Counted from the first letter of the stretch, positions 35,222 through 45,575 are shown. The stretch: DNA of 64,000 nt from JANYLB01 sp963837715 (GCA_963837715.1 CAWIOF010000002.1:1674001-1738000), one strand, 5' to 3'. Numbers and translations are program-made. Notes: generated by a model not told the origin, from the letters alone.

Positions 35222-35637
35222 GGCACCGAGCCCTCGTCGACGTCGTACCAGTCGAGCGTGACCGGCATCCCGATCTTGACCGCGTCGGCATCGCAGCCGA
35301 TCAGGTCGCCGACGACACGGCACCCGTTCGTGTCGGGCAACTCGATGACGGCGACCACGATCGGGAGCACGTCGGCCATCGACGGGATCACCGGGTGGCG
35401 GATGACGGTGAACGAGTAGAGCTCGCCGGCGCCGTCGTGTTCGACCCACTCGACCGCTTCGCTGCGGCAGTTCCAGCAGAACGCGGCAGGAGGGAGCCGG
35501 AACATCCCGCAGTCGGTGCAACGCGGGACGACGAGGCGGTGGTCACGCGCCGCGAGCCAGAACGGCTCGGTCGCCGGACTCGCGGTGAACGCGATCATCT
35601 CGGGTGGGATCAGGCCGGGTACGGGCGCGGTCGACAT
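35200..35637 (-). CDS. Zn-ribbon/OB-fold (DUF35-type) protein
   Basis: 145 residues. Zinc ribbon CTDC and CWNC (about residues 40 and 54) followed by an OB fold (GELYSFTVIRHPVIPSM, PIVVAVIELPDTNGCRVVGDLIG). Same family as the protein at 6497-6931. The partner thiolase-like gene is directly upstream on the same strand (35649-36859), so the pair probably forms one complex. Confidence 0.85.
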   Translation of the reverse strand: MSTAPVPGLIPPEMIAFTASPATEPFWLAARDHRLVVPRCTDCGMFRLPPAAFCWNCRSEAVEWVEHDGAGELYSFTVIRHPVIPSMADVLPIVVAVIELPDTNGCRVVGDLIGCDADAVKIGMPVTLDWYDVDEGSVPCFRPRA

Positions 35638-35648
35638 CGGTTCCACTT

Positions 35649-36859
35649 TCAGCGATGGAGGAGCAGGCCGGAGACAGGGATCGACGCGGGTCCGCCGGTG
35701 ACGAGCGCGATCTCGGCATCGGGGACCTGGTTGACGGCGGTGCCGCGCAGTTGCTCGACGGCTTCCTTCACGTGCGTCATGCCGATGATGTACGCCTCGG
35801 AGAGGTTGCCGCCGTGGGTGTTCACGGGCAGGCCGCCGTCGGGCCAGCGGATGTTGCCCTCGGCGACGAACGGCCCGCTCTCGCCGACCCCGCAGAACCC
35901 GTAGTCCTCGAACTGCAGGAGGACCATGCCGGTGAAGTGGTCGTAGAACAAGCGCGACGTCGACGTCTTCGGGGCCGACGCCCGCCATCGCGTAGAGGTC
36001 CTTCGCGATCGGTCGGTGGCCCGAGGTGGCGAACATCTCGTCGGGCATGCCCATCCAGGTGATCGCCTGCCCCCATCGGCCCGCGCCGCCCTGGGCCGAG
36101 CCCATCACGTACACCGGTTCGTGACGGAGGTCCCGGGCCCGCTCGGGCGTGGTGGTGACGACCGCGACGGCGCCGTCGCACTCCATGCAGTAGTCGTAGA
36201 GGCAGAACGGGTCGGAGATCATCCGGGCGCCGAAGTAGTCGTCGCGGGTCAGCGGTTCCTGCATCAACGACGTCGGTCGGCGGATCGCGTTGTTGCGGGT
36301 GGAGATCGCGACCTCGGCGAGGTGGTCGCGCGTGGTGCCGTAGAGGTGCATGTGTCGTTGCACGAGCATCGCGAACATCTGGCCGGGGGCCATGAGCCCG
36401 GCGTTGCTCGAGAAGACGTACTCGGGCGTCGACGGCGCCGAGTACGCGCCTGCGCTCCCCCGGCGCCCTTCGGGGCGAACGACGCACCGAAGCGCATGTT
36501 CGCCTGTTGCAGCGTCATGAGCTGACACGACCACATCGGCCATCCCGGTCGCGACCGCTCGCGGCGGCGAGGCCGACCGAACCGGCGGATCCCCCACCCC
36601 CACCGGTGAGGCCGGCGGTGAACCGCACCGACGGGATCCCGAGCACCTGCGCGAGGAGGCTCGTGTCGACGAAGTTGCCGCCGTACAGCGCGAAGCCGTC
36701 GACGTCTTCGACCGCGAGTCCGGCGTCGTCGAGCGCAGCGAGGGTCGCCTTGATCGCGAGGTCCATGGTCGTCTGCGGGAGCGACCGCCCCCGTCGGTAG
36801 TACGGCGTGGCTCCGACCCCGACCATCGCGGCGCGGTCCTTCAGTGTGCGCGTCGTCAC
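35649..36859 (-). CDS. Thiolase-like protein, partner of OB-fold protein (four frame breaks)
   Basis: After correction about 400 residues of the SCP2-thiolase-like branch: DRAAMVGVGATPYYRRG at the start, GLAVEDVDGFALYGGNF, VRFTAGLTGGGGGSAGSVGLAA, DYCMECDGAVAVVTTTPERARDL and the C-terminal GGLPVNTHGGNLSEAYIIGMTHVKEAVEQLRG. Breaks lie near 36558 (extra base), 36522 (extra), 36470 (one missing) and 35946 (extra). Everything between the breaks is intact coding sequence, so errors are more likely than decay. GTG 36859 overlaps the preceding gene (GTGA). Related to the thiolase at 7016-8182. Confidence 0.7.
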
Positions 36860-37541
36860 GTGACTGCTCCGGTCTCGGGGATGAACGAGTGGTCGTCGAC
36901 GAGCGCACCGCGGATCGCGGTCGGCGTGCGGTCGAAGGTCGTCGCGCGCAGGCAGACGGCTCGTCACGAGGATCCGACCGCCGTCCTCGTGCAGTGTCCA
37001 CTCGGCGGGGTCGACGCGAGCGGGCCCGCCGGGTTCGACTGCGATCGCGACCGCCGGTCCGCAGAGCACGAACCAGTGCGGCGCGAGGCCGACCGCACGG
37101 AGGCGTTCGTAGGCGCCGGGTCGGGCCCCGACGACCGGGACCGCGCCGAACACCTCGGCGTAGGGGCGGCCGAGCTCGTCGAAGCCGTCGAGCACTGCCT
37201 CGTTCACACCCATCACCGCGCGGTACTCGAGCCGACGGACGAACATCCCGACCCGCAACGCGTCGGGCGCGGTCGCGTCGGCGAGGGAGAACTGCGCACC
37301 ACCGAGCATCGTGCCGATGAAGAGTGGCCAGAAGTGCGCGGCTTCCGAGAGGAGCGTGCACCAGAGCACCCGCGCGCCGGCGCCGATCCCAACGCCGGCC
37401 AGGGTGGGGATCGCGCCGCCCATCCCCCGTTCGATCTCCGCGTGCGACACCGCCCACGGCACGCGCCGCGTCGCCGTCTTCGTACTGCGCGATCCCCCAC
37501 AGCGGCCGCGCGTCGTCGACGGGCTGGTCCGTCACGGTCAT
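36856..37541 (-). CDS. Unknown protein, weakly adenylate-enzyme-like (two frame breaks)
   Basis: About 228 residues when joined. The core VLWCTLLSEAAHFWPLFIGTMLGGAQFSLADATAPDALRVGMFVRRLEYRAVMGVNEAVLDGFDELG resembles the N-terminal subdomain of adenylate-forming enzymes, but no AMP-binding P-loop or TGD motif is present, so it is not a complete ligase. Breaks lie near 37464 (extra base before VPWAVSHAE) and 36958 (extra base before the C-terminal ATTFDRTPTAIRGALVDDHSF). ATG 37541 overlaps the PaaK-like gene stop; its own stop overlaps the thiolase start. Always-coupled position suggests a dedicated operon role. Confidence 0.45.
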
Positions 37542-38852
37542 CGTTTCGCGACCCGGGGAATCTTGTGTGGCGGGCCGAGCCTGAGCAGTTCGGCTTCGGG
37601 AACGAGCTCGACGTCGGGAACCCGGTCGAGCACGTCGGCCACCGCGGCCATCACGCTCGTCGCGCACGGTGTCGAGTCGGTCGGCACAGCCCGGCCGGTA
37701 GCCGACGCGGAGGCGCAGACGGTCCATCTGCGGCGCCTCCCGCACGATCTGGAACAGGCCCCGGCTGCACTCGTCGACCGACTCCACCGCCGGCCACACG
37801 TCGATCGGCAGGATCGTGCGACCGCCGATCTCGACACCGTCACCCTTGCGCCCGACGGGCCACAGGCGAGAGTGCGTCCGACCACACGGGACAGGGCACC
37901 CGCGTCAGCCTCACGATGTCGTCGGAGCGGTACCGGATGAGCGGGGTCGTGCGGTTGACGAGCGCGGTCGCGACGAGCTCGCCGCGTTCGCGGTCGCCCA
38001 CCGGTGCGGTGCCATCGGGGTCGAGGTTCTCGACCAACGTGTCGTCTTCCCAGAAGTGGAGACCGTCGTGCTCGGGGCACTCGAACGCGGTCCCGACGTC
38101 GCCGACGCCCGTGTGCTCGAACAGCGGGACCCCCCAGCTCTCGACGACGGCGCGGGCGCGCGCACCGAGCGGCTCACCCGCCTGCACCATCGCCCGGTAC
38201 GACGAGAACACGTCGGCCGGGTCGAAGCCACCCTGCTCGCACGCCTCGGCGATCGCGAGGACGATCATCGAGCTGAGGCTGTAGAGACCGGTCGGCCGGA
38301 ACTCGAGCGAGAGCTCGCAGAACCGGATCATGTCGTCGGGGTCGTAGTCGCAGAGGATCGGGCGTCGCGCCGAACTGCTGCACCATCCCGAACGCGGGGC
38401 CGCGGAAGGTGAAGATCACGACCATCACCCGGTCGCCCGGTCGCATCCCCATCATCCAGAGGTCACGTGAGAGACCGGCCGGCACCGGGCCGCCCGACGA
38501 GCCCCAGTGCTGGGGTTGGAGCGTGGGTTCACCGGTGGTACCCGACGACGACAGGATCGTGGTCACTTCGTCGACCGGGCACACACAGCAGGCCCGCGTA
38601 CGGGTCGCCGCGATCCTCGCGCCAGTGGCGCAGCGTCTCCTTGTCGGTGAACGGCGCCCGTTCGGCGAAGTCCGCGAGGGAACGGATGTCTCGCGGGTGG
38701 ACGCCGGCTTCCTCCCACACCGAGCGCACGAGCGGTGAGTGTTCGTACGCGTGCGGGAGCATGAGCAGCAGTCGTTCGAGCTGCATCGCGTCGAGCTCCG
38801 AACGCGACCGCGTCTCCGCAGCCTCGTCGAAGTAGGCGCCCGTCGACGTCAC
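37538..38852 (-). CDS. PaaK-like phenylacetate-CoA-ligase-family protein (four frame breaks)
   Basis: About 436 residues when joined, the usual PaaK length. Family motifs: FDEAAETRSRSELDAMQLERLLLMLPHAYEHSPLVR at the start, DEVTTILSSSGTTGEPT (nucleotide loop), GMRPGDRVMVV, MIVLAIAEACEQ, GVGDVGTAFECPEHDGLHFWED, VNRTTPLIRYRSDDIVRL and GRKGDGVEIGGRTILPIDV. Breaks near 38577, 38369, 37885 and 37649, each one extra base. It should activate an aromatic or other carboxylic acid with CoA and ATP. GTG 38852 overlaps the TetR stop by 3 nt. Confidence 0.75.
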
Positions 38853-39543
38853 GAAGCTCCGAGGGCCGGGAGGGCGAAGCGGAGCACGGCCTCCCGGGCC
38901 GCGACCACGTCGACATCCGACGCCGGATCGGAGAGGTGATCGTCGACGAGCTCCCAGGTGAGGGCGCGGATGAAGCGTCGCGTCGCGCGCGGGATCGGTG
39001 GTCGGGAAGGTGCCGTCGGCGAGTCCCGCGGCGAGCACCGCTTCGAGCGGATCGGTGAGCGCGGCGCGGATCGCCGCGAACTCGGTCGGGAACTCCTGTT
39101 GGAGCGGGATCGCCCAACTGAACATCGCGCGGGTGCGCTCGCCCCGGCGGGGCTCGAACCCGGCGGCGAGCAGCTCGTCGATCCACGCCACGAGCGCTTC
39201 GGCCGGATTGGACGCCGCGTCGAGTCGGCGCTGGAGCAGCGGGTTGTAGCGCTGCGACCTCGTGCTCGTAGATCGCGAGCAGCAGGTCCGACTTCGACGT
39301 GAAGTGCCGGTAGAACGCCCGGGTCGAGAGCCCGGCCTCCGAGAGCACCTCGGCGATCGTCATCTCGGCCGCGCCCTCGCGGCGCAGCACGGTGAGGCCC
39401 GCCGCGATCAGCTGATCGACATCGTCGCGGGCCCGGGTCTTGGCGGCTTCGACCGCGCGTTCCACCGCCCGATCGGCGACTCCCCCGCTTCCCCGGCCAT
39501 CCGGTGAGAATAGGGTGCTCATTGCTGAAACGTCAATGTTCAT
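38849..39543 (-). CDS. TetR-family regulator heading the operon (two frame breaks)
   Basis: About 230 residues. The helix-turn-helix reads LIAAGLTVLRREGAAEMTIAEVLSEAGLSTRAFYRHFTSKSDLLLAIYEHE in pattern. Breaks near 39243 (extra c before LLQRRLDAASNPAEALVAWIDELL) and near 38986 (extra base before RATRRFIRALTWELVDDHL). ATG 39543 or 39522. It is first in the leftward operon with the ligase, thiolase and OB-fold genes and divergent from the amidohydrolase at 39573, so it probably regulates both. No clear palindrome was found in the 29-nt gap. Confidence 0.75.
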
Positions 39544-39572
39544 TTCCGAGAACTGTTGTTACACTGCCGTTC

Positions 39573-40701
39573 ATGACCGACGTGCCGACGACCGACATCA
39601 CGACGAGCGAGCTCGCGATGGCCGAGACGTACCGCGGTGAGACCTTCATCTCCACCGATGCCCACGTGACCGAACCCATCGACCTCTACGAGGAGCGGGT
39701 CGACCGCGCCTTCAGCGAGCGGGCACCTCGCATCGCCACCACCGACGACGGCTGGCGCACCCTGCTCATCGAAGGCCTGCGTCCCCGCAAGCTCATGAAG
39801 GCCGACGAGCGCGAGTTCGCGATCGTCGGCGACTGGGACCCCGCCGACCGGATGCGCGACCAGGCAAAGGACGGCGTCACCGCCGAGGTCATCTTCCCGA
39901 CGTTCGCGCTCCAGGCCTGCTTCGCCGCCGACGACGCCGCGCTCCAACTCGCGCTCTGCCGCGCGTACAACGACTGGGCCGGTGAGGTGTTCGGCACCGA
40001 GGACCGGCTGCTCGCGGTCGGTCTCGTCCCGATGCTCGACATCGACGGCGCGATCGACGAGGCGCAACGCCTCGCGGCGGCCGGTTTCCGCGCGCTGTTC
40101 CTCCCCGCGCGTGTCCCGCAACGGCCGTACAACGACGCCGAGTACGACCGGTTCTGGGCGGTCGCGCAGGACCTCGGCCTGCCGCTCACCTTCCACTCGG
40201 GCACCGGCCACGAGCCACGGGTCGTACGCGGCCCCGGCGGTGCCGTCGTCAACTACATCCTCGGCGCGCAGCTCGACGGCCCGATGGTGATGCTCATGAT
40301 GGCCGCAGGTGGCGCGCTCGACCGCTTCCCCGGCCTCGAGCTCGTCACCGTCGAGACCGGCGCGGCGATGGCTCGGCTGGATCATGACCCAGGCCGACGC
40401 GATCTACGAGGACCACGACGCGTTCGCGAAGCCGAAGCTGTCGATCAAGCCGAGTGAGCTGATCCGACGCCAGTGCCACGCCACGTTCATGTACGACCCG
40501 GTCGCGATGAACAACCGTTCGATCACCGGGGTCGAGACGTTGATGTGGGGCAACGACTACCCGCATCCCGAAGGGACCTGGCCGTCGTCGCAGGAGGTCG
40601 CCGCCCGGCAGTTCGCCGACGTGTCCGACGACGACCTCCACGCGATCGTGGCCGGCAACGCGGCCCGCGTGTTCGGCTTCGACCTCCCGGCGCGGGCGTG
40701 A
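39573..40701 (+). CDS. Amidohydrolase 2-family protein (one frame break)
   Basis: About 376 residues. Metal-dependent TIM-barrel features: FISTDAHVTEPIDLYEERV (N-terminal DxH), PLTFHSGTGHEPR, and the C-terminal VETLMWGNDYPHPEGTWPSSQE with the conserved Asp-Tyr-Pro-His. The frame breaks near 40375 (ggctcggctgg), where one extra base separates ETGAAMA from GWIMTQADAIYED. Many members are decarboxylases or C-C hydrolases. The stop overlaps the DUF2889 gene start (GTGA). Confidence 0.8.
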
Positions 40702-41720
40702 GCGAGATCCTCGCCGTCGTCACCCCGACCGCCGAGGTCGGCCCGCAGGATCCGGCGACCACCACCCCGCCGCGCGAGCCCGGCTCGGCCCGGCGGACCA
40801 GCTCGGTCGACATCGTCCGACCCGACGGTGCCGGCGGACCGATCGTCGTCGAGGGGTACGCCCGTGATGCTGTGACCCTCGCCCTCGACTCCCCGCCGGT
40901 CGCCACCGACGTGACGCTCTCCGCGACGCTCGACCCGTTCCAGGAGCTCGTGCGCATCGCCTCCGATCCCGCGGAACCCGCGCTCGCGTCGCTGGTCGGT
41001 CGGCGCGCGGTGTCGGGCTTCCGCGCCGCGGCCGCCGACGCCGTCCCCGACCACCGCCGGGCTGCGAGTCTGCTCTACCTCCTGCTCGACGACCTCCCCG
41101 TCGTCACGTTGGTCTCCGGCTACGCCCTGCAACGCGCCGGGATGATCCCCGAAGCACCCCGGTCGGTCTACGAACCGAGCGTCGACCTTTGTTCCGGCTG
41201 GGCGGCCGACGCGACGATCATGCGCACCATCGACGAGCGGGGCACCCCGCCGATGACCCTCGGACCGCCGGCGCCCGCCATCGACCGCCCCGACGACCCC
41301 GATGCCTGGCACCGGATCCCCGTCGCCGCGCCCCGGACGGTGCGGCGCCGGCGCCGGATCGACGTGGAGTTCGGCGACGAGCTCGTGGTCGACGCGATGT
41401 TCCGCGACTCACACTTCGACGACGACGGCAACGAATCGACGGTGCACGAGTACGGCCTCCACGCCGTGATCGATCCGGAGACGCTGGTGGTCGCCGAGAT
41501 CCGCGCCACCCCGCGCGTGCTCCCCTACGTCGAATGCCCCGCGGCCGCGGCGAGCGCGGCGCGTCTCGTCGGTTTCCACCTCGACGACGTCAGGGACCGG
41601 GTACGGGCCGAGCTCGTCGGCACGAGCACGTGCACGCACCTCAACGACCTGCTGCGCAGCCTCGAAGACGTGCGGGGCCTCGACGCGGTCTACAGCGCCG
41701 CCATCGACGAAGGTCCCTGA
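40698..41720 (+). CDS. DUF2889-family protein
   Basis: 340 residues. The central and C-terminal blocks VRRRRRIDVEFGDELVVDAMFRDSHFDDDGNESTVHEYGLHAVIDPETLVVAEIRATPRVLPYVECPAAAASAARLVG and the ending CTHLNDLLRSLEDV are characteristic of DUF2889, often found next to steroid or acyl-CoA catabolic genes. No activity is known. Translationally coupled to the amidohydrolase. Confidence 0.75.
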   Translation: MSEILAVVTPTAEVGPQDPATTTPPREPGSARRTSSVDIVRPDGAGGPIVVEGYARDAVTLALDSPPVATDVTLSATLDPFQELVRIASDPAEPALASLVGRRAVSGFRAAAADAVPDHRRAASLLYLLLDDLPVVTLVSGYALQRAGMIPEAPRSVYEPSVDLCSGWAADATIMRTIDERGTPPMTLGPPAPAIDRPDDPDAWHRIPVAAPRTVRRRRRIDVEFGDELVVDAMFRDSHFDDDGNESTVHEYGLHAVIDPETLVVAEIRATPRVLPYVECPAAAASAARLVGFHLDDVRDRVRAELVGTSTCTHLNDLLRSLEDVRGLDAVYSAAIDEGP

Positions 41721-41739
41721 CCCCCGAGCCGACGAACCG

Positions 41740-42552
41740 CTACTTCTTCAGCGACGGGTGCTGCTTGGCGAGGATCGGGAGCAACACCCGGCGCGGGGTC
41801 AGGTGCCCGCTCGCGGCCGACACCTTGTTCGCCACGCCGGGGATCACGACCCGACGACCCTTCTCCATGCCCTCGACTGCCGCGGCGGCGACATCGGCGG
41901 CGGTGACCCACATGAACCCCGGCAGCGAGTTCGTGTCGTCGTCGCTCATCCCCGCGGCCGACGCGAACTCGGTCTCGACCGGGCCCGGGCACAACGCGGT
42001 GACGGTCACCGCGGTCGCGGCGACTTCGGCGGCGACGGCCTGGCTGTAAGCGAGCACGAACGCCTTCGAGGCGGAGTATCCGGCCTGGCCCGGGAGCGGT
42101 TGGAACGCGGCGGTCGACGCGACGTTGAGGATCGCGCCCCGGTTGCGCTCCACCATGCCGGGGAGGAACAGGCTGCAGAGGTGCACCACGGCCTCGACGT
42201 CGGTGCGGATCATGGCGATCTCCCGGAGCGGATCGCTCGCCGACACCGGACCCGTCGTGCTGAAGCCCGCGTTGTTCACCAGCCCGTCGACCTCGAGCCC
42301 CCGGTCGGCGAGCTCGGTCGCGATCCGGGTGCGCGAACCCTCGTCGGCCAGGTCGGCCGTGATCACCTCGACCCGGATCGGGTGCGCTTCGGAGAGCTCG
42401 GCACCCAACGCGACCAGCCGATCCTCTCGGCGGGCGACGAGGGTGAGGCCGAGACCACGCGCCGCGAGCTGGCGGGCGAGCTCTACGCCGATCCCGGCGG
42501 ACGCGCCGGTGACGATGTGGGTGCCGTCGGGCCTCGGAGTGGGAAGCGTCAT
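41740..42552 (-). CDS. Short-chain dehydrogenase/reductase
   Basis: 270 residues. TGASAGIGVELARQLAARG, VNNAGFSTTG, the Ser in LNVASTAAFQ and YxxxK in GYSASKAFVLAYSQ are intact. The C-terminal RRVVIPGVANKVSAASGHLTPRRVLLPILAKQH tail is typical of the DltE/YqjQ-like SDR group. Substrate unknown. Convergent with DUF2889. Confidence 0.85.
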   Translation of the reverse strand: MTLPTPRPDGTHIVTGASAGIGVELARQLAARGLGLTLVARREDRLVALGAELSEAHPIRVEVITADLADEGSRTRIATELADRGLEVDGLVNNAGFSTTGPVSASDPLREIAMIRTDVEAVVHLCSLFLPGMVERNRGAILNVASTAAFQPLPGQAGYSASKAFVLAYSQAVAAEVAATAVTVTALCPGPVETEFASAAGMSDDDTNSLPGFMWVTAADVAAAAVEGMEKGRRVVIPGVANKVSAASGHLTPRRVLLPILAKQHPSLKK

Positions 42553-42619
42553 GCGCGTCGACGGTACAAGACCCACCCCGTCTCTGCTCACGACACTCCC
42601 CCGCGTGGGGTAACACTGG

Positions 42620-43975
42620 GTGATGTCGTGGAGCCGATCGTCGAGCGTCGAGCGCCTGCCCCCCGACCCGGTGGGCGAGGTGATCGCGGCGTCGCTGGCC
42701 GAGATCTTCCCGGCCGCCACGATCGAGCTCGTCTACTGGCCCGCCGACGCGTCGCTGCCGCTCGTCACCCCTGGTCCCACCACCTCGAGCGCGACCGCGC
42801 CCGGGCCCGACGGGTGGCAGGTCACGTGCATCCTCGAGGTGCGGGGCCCGATCGCCGCGCTGATCACTCCCGACAGCACCCCGCTGCTCCAGCTCCTGCA
42901 CGCCCTCCCGCGCGCCGCATTGCGGGCCGCGGCCCAGTTCCGGGGCCGCCACTCCTCCCCAGATCCCCTCGGGCCGCCGCTGCGTCGGGCGCTCCGCGAC
43001 ACGATCGTGATCGAGCTGGTCGCGGAGTACGCACCGAGCGTCGACGCGGTCCCAGCGGCGCTCATCGCCGAGACGCTCGAGTACCTCATCGAGCTCAGCG
43101 GCACCCGCGTCGAGGCCCACCAGCTCACGCACGGCGTGATCATCACCGATGCACTCACCGAATCACCGCGGCTGCGATTCGACTACCCGCGTGACCTGCG
43201 GGATGCGAAGCGGGCCCCGGTGCTGTTCGACGGGCAGCGCTCCGTGCTCGTCGTCGACAGCGAGGGCCGCGCCCGCTCGGAGCTGCAGCGGCACCGCCTC
43301 GACCGCCTCGCACCCACCGCCGATCCGCGCACCCCGCCGGCGGAGTTCGTCGACAACGGATCCCTGGTGGCCGAAGCGTCACGCCGCATGGGCGGCGTCG
43401 GGTTCTTCCTCCGCGCCGACCGCACCATCTGGGTCTTCGTCGACGGCCAGCCGCTCGTGTTACGCCGGGGCGAGCACTGGACTGCGTTTCCACTCGAGCT
43501 CACCGGCTTCATCGCCAAGATGATCGAAGGGGGCCGGGCCGCGCCGATCGTGGTCGAGGCCGCGTTCATCGTGTCGGCGCAGGGACACGGCGCGATCCTG
43601 GCGGTCGTCGACGACGCCTCCGTCCTCGCAAACATCGTCTCGGCGAAGGACCGGTACGACCTCCGCGACGAGTTCGACCCGCCCGCCATGCGAGCGGAGA
43701 CGCGCCTCCACCACCTCCTCGACGCCGAGAACCTCGACGGCCAGACCCTTGCCCGTCTCGCCGCGCTCGACGGCGCGACCATCGTCGACCGGGCCGGCAA
43801 CCTCCTCGCCTACGGCGCGATCGTCACCAGCTCCGACAGCCAGCACGAGGGTGCCCGCACGTCGGCCGCCAAGACGCTCTCCGAGACCGCCGACGTCGCC
43901 CTCAAGGTCTCCGAGGACGGCGACATCACCATCTTCCGCAACGGCGAGATGACCGCCACCCTCCTCGGGACCTGA
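42620..43975 (+). CDS. Diadenylate-cyclase (DAC/DisA_N)-like domain protein
   Basis: 451 residues (GTG 42620 or ATG 42623). The C-terminal ~130 residues follow the DAC fold order: LAALDGATIVDRAGNLLAYGAIV (DGA motif of the cyclase, near residue 384) and then EGARTSAAKTLSETADVALKVSEDGDITIFRNGE, in the place where cyclases have GTRHRAA. The DGA is kept but RHR is lost (ARTSAAK), so activity as a c-di-AMP synthase is doubtful; it may be a nucleotide sensor. The N-terminal ~300 residues contain a second beta-rich region (VFVDGQPLVLRRGEHW). Isolated between an SDR and a dispersed repeat. Confidence 0.55.
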   Translation: MMSWSRSSSVERLPPDPVGEVIAASLAEIFPAATIELVYWPADASLPLVTPGPTTSSATAPGPDGWQVTCILEVRGPIAALITPDSTPLLQLLHALPRAALRAAAQFRGRHSSPDPLGPPLRRALRDTIVIELVAEYAPSVDAVPAALIAETLEYLIELSGTRVEAHQLTHGVIITDALTESPRLRFDYPRDLRDAKRAPVLFDGQRSVLVVDSEGRARSELQRHRLDRLAPTADPRTPPAEFVDNGSLVAEASRRMGGVGFFLRADRTIWVFVDGQPLVLRRGEHWTAFPLELTGFIAKMIEGGRAAPIVVEAAFIVSAQGHGAILAVVDDASVLANIVSAKDRYDLRDEFDPPAMRAETRLHHLLDAENLDGQTLARLAALDGATIVDRAGNLLAYGAIVTSSDSQHEGARTSAAKTLSETADVALKVSEDGDITIFRNGEMTATLLGT

Positions 43976-43980
43976 TATCT

Positions 43981-44060
43981 GGTCGAATCCGCTGCGCCGG
44001 CTCGATCGCTCACCGATTGCCGTCCGCAGAGTGGATGGCCGCCGGCTCCGCTTCTTCTCC
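43981..44060 (+). repeat. Dispersed ~80-nt repeat, copy C
   Basis: Begins GGTCGAATCCGCTGCG, then GGCTCGATCGCTCACC, ends GGCTCCGCTTCTTCTCC. Nearly the same as copy A in reverse. It fills the convergent gap after the DAC-like gene and ends at the stop of the reductase. Confidence 0.75.
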
Positions 44061-45128
44061 TAGCGGATCGCGCCGCGGCCGGCGATGAGGGGGAGGTCGA
44101 GGGCGGTGAGCATGCCCGGCGCGGCGGCGCGGACGGCGGGAATCGCGTTCAGGGCGCGCAGGCCGGTGGCCAGGCAGCCGCCGGCGACCGGGTCACCCCC
44201 GGCGTCGCGCAGGATGGTCTCCTGACGGATCGTCGGGCTGCCCTCGATGTCGACCCGGTACACGTCGTTCTCCGCGATGCGACCCCGCGGCCACTCGGGC
44301 GCGACGTCGTTCGTGATGCGATTGACGTGTTCGAGCACGATGCGCGCCTCGCCGTTCAGCATGCCGTTGATGGTGAAGTGCACCGCCGCGACCGTGTCGG
44401 GTTCGAGGACCCCGTTCTGCGAACTCGATGCGCTCCGGGGTGACCCACTTGTCGTAGGTCGTGGTGATCTCGTCGAGCTCCACCTCCATCGCCGCGGCCA
44501 TCATCGGCACGGTCCCGCCCCACGCCATGATCAGGATCTCGGGGATCTCGAGGAGGGCCCGGAACTCGGCCGGCTTCCCGTAGCCCATCGGCTCGTAGTC
44601 GCCGGTGTAGGTGGCGTAGTCGAGGATCTCGCTCGCGGTGACCTTGTCGACCCGACCGCACACACCCATGAGCGTCATCGGGAGGAGGTCGTTCGCGAAA
44701 CCGGGATCGATCCCCGAGGTGAAGCACGACGTGCCGCCGTCGATGCAGGCCTGCTCCATCGGTTCGAGCATCCAACGGTCGGCGGTCTGCCACCAGACGA
44801 AGTTGGTCATCGCCGTCGACACGACGTCCTTGCCGGCGCGCAACGCCTTGGCCATGTTCTCGATGTTCTCGCGGGCCTGTTCGGCGGTCGGCCCGTAGTA
44901 GGCAACGGCGTCGGCGTCGATCGCGAGCGCGGCGTCGACATCGGTGGTCGCGGTGATGCCCAAGGGGTCGATGCCGCAGATGTCGCCGACGTCGCGGCCG
45001 TCCTTGCCGGGATCGGACACGATCACCCCGGCCAACTCGAAGTGCGGATGGTCGACGATCTCGGCGATGACCCGCTTCCCGACGTAGCCCGTCCCCCAGA
45101 CGATGACCCGATCGACGCTGTCCGACAC
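44060..45128 (-). CDS. DapB-like NAD(P)-dependent dehydrogenase (one frame break)
   Basis: About 355 residues. The N-terminal Rossmann motif VIVWGTGYVGKRVIAEIVDHPHFELAGVIV and the SCFTSGIDPGFANDLLPM block match the 2,4-diaminopentanoate-dehydrogenase/dihydrodipicolinate-reductase-like family common in actinobacteria. The frame breaks near 44419; removing one base joins IEFA to NGVLEPDTVAAVHFTINGM. Substrate unknown. Divergent from the DUF2237 gene. Confidence 0.75.
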
Positions 45129-45169
45129 GGTGTTCCTCCCTCGGCGTGGATTGCGACGATACTGGTCGG

Positions 45170-45562
45170 GTGAGCGATCGCAACGTGCTCGGCAACGAGC
45201 TGGAACCGTGTGGCACCGACCCCGTCACCGGCTTCTACCGCGACGGCTGCTGCAGCACCGGCCCCGACGACGCAGGGAGCCACACGATCTGCGCGGTGGT
45301 GAGTGCCGAGTTCCTCGCGCACCAGCGGTCGATCGGCAACGACCTCAGCACCCCCATGCCGCAGTACCGCTTCCCGGGTCTCGTCCCCGGCGACCGGTGG
45401 TGCGTCACCGCCCGGAACTGGCTCCGGGCCCACCACGACGGCGCAGCTGCGCCCGTGGTGCTCGCGTGCACCCACGAGCGCGCGCTCGACATCGTCCCGC
45501 TCGAGATCCTCCAGCAGCACGCGGTCGACGTGCCGGCCGATCCCGGCCCGCTCTCCGACTGA
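45170..45562 (+). CDS. DUF2237-family protein
   Basis: 130 residues from GTG 45170. RNVLGNELEPCGTDPVTGFYRDGCCSTGPDDAGSHTICAVVSAEFLAHQRSIGNDLSTP and VPGDRWCVTARNWLRAHHDGAAAPVVLACTHERAL are the family blocks, with several conserved cysteines. Function not established. 13 nt before the LLM gene. Confidence 0.85.
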   Translation: MSDRNVLGNELEPCGTDPVTGFYRDGCCSTGPDDAGSHTICAVVSAEFLAHQRSIGNDLSTPMPQYRFPGLVPGDRWCVTARNWLRAHHDGAAAPVVLACTHERALDIVPLEILQQHAVDVPADPGPLSD

Positions 45563-45575
45563 GCGAACGAACGCC

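Noticed and set aside
39520..39575. Operator palindrome for the second TetR regulator
   Set aside because: Only 4-bp arms (TGAA/TTCA, GTTC/GAAC) could be found, too short to separate from chance.
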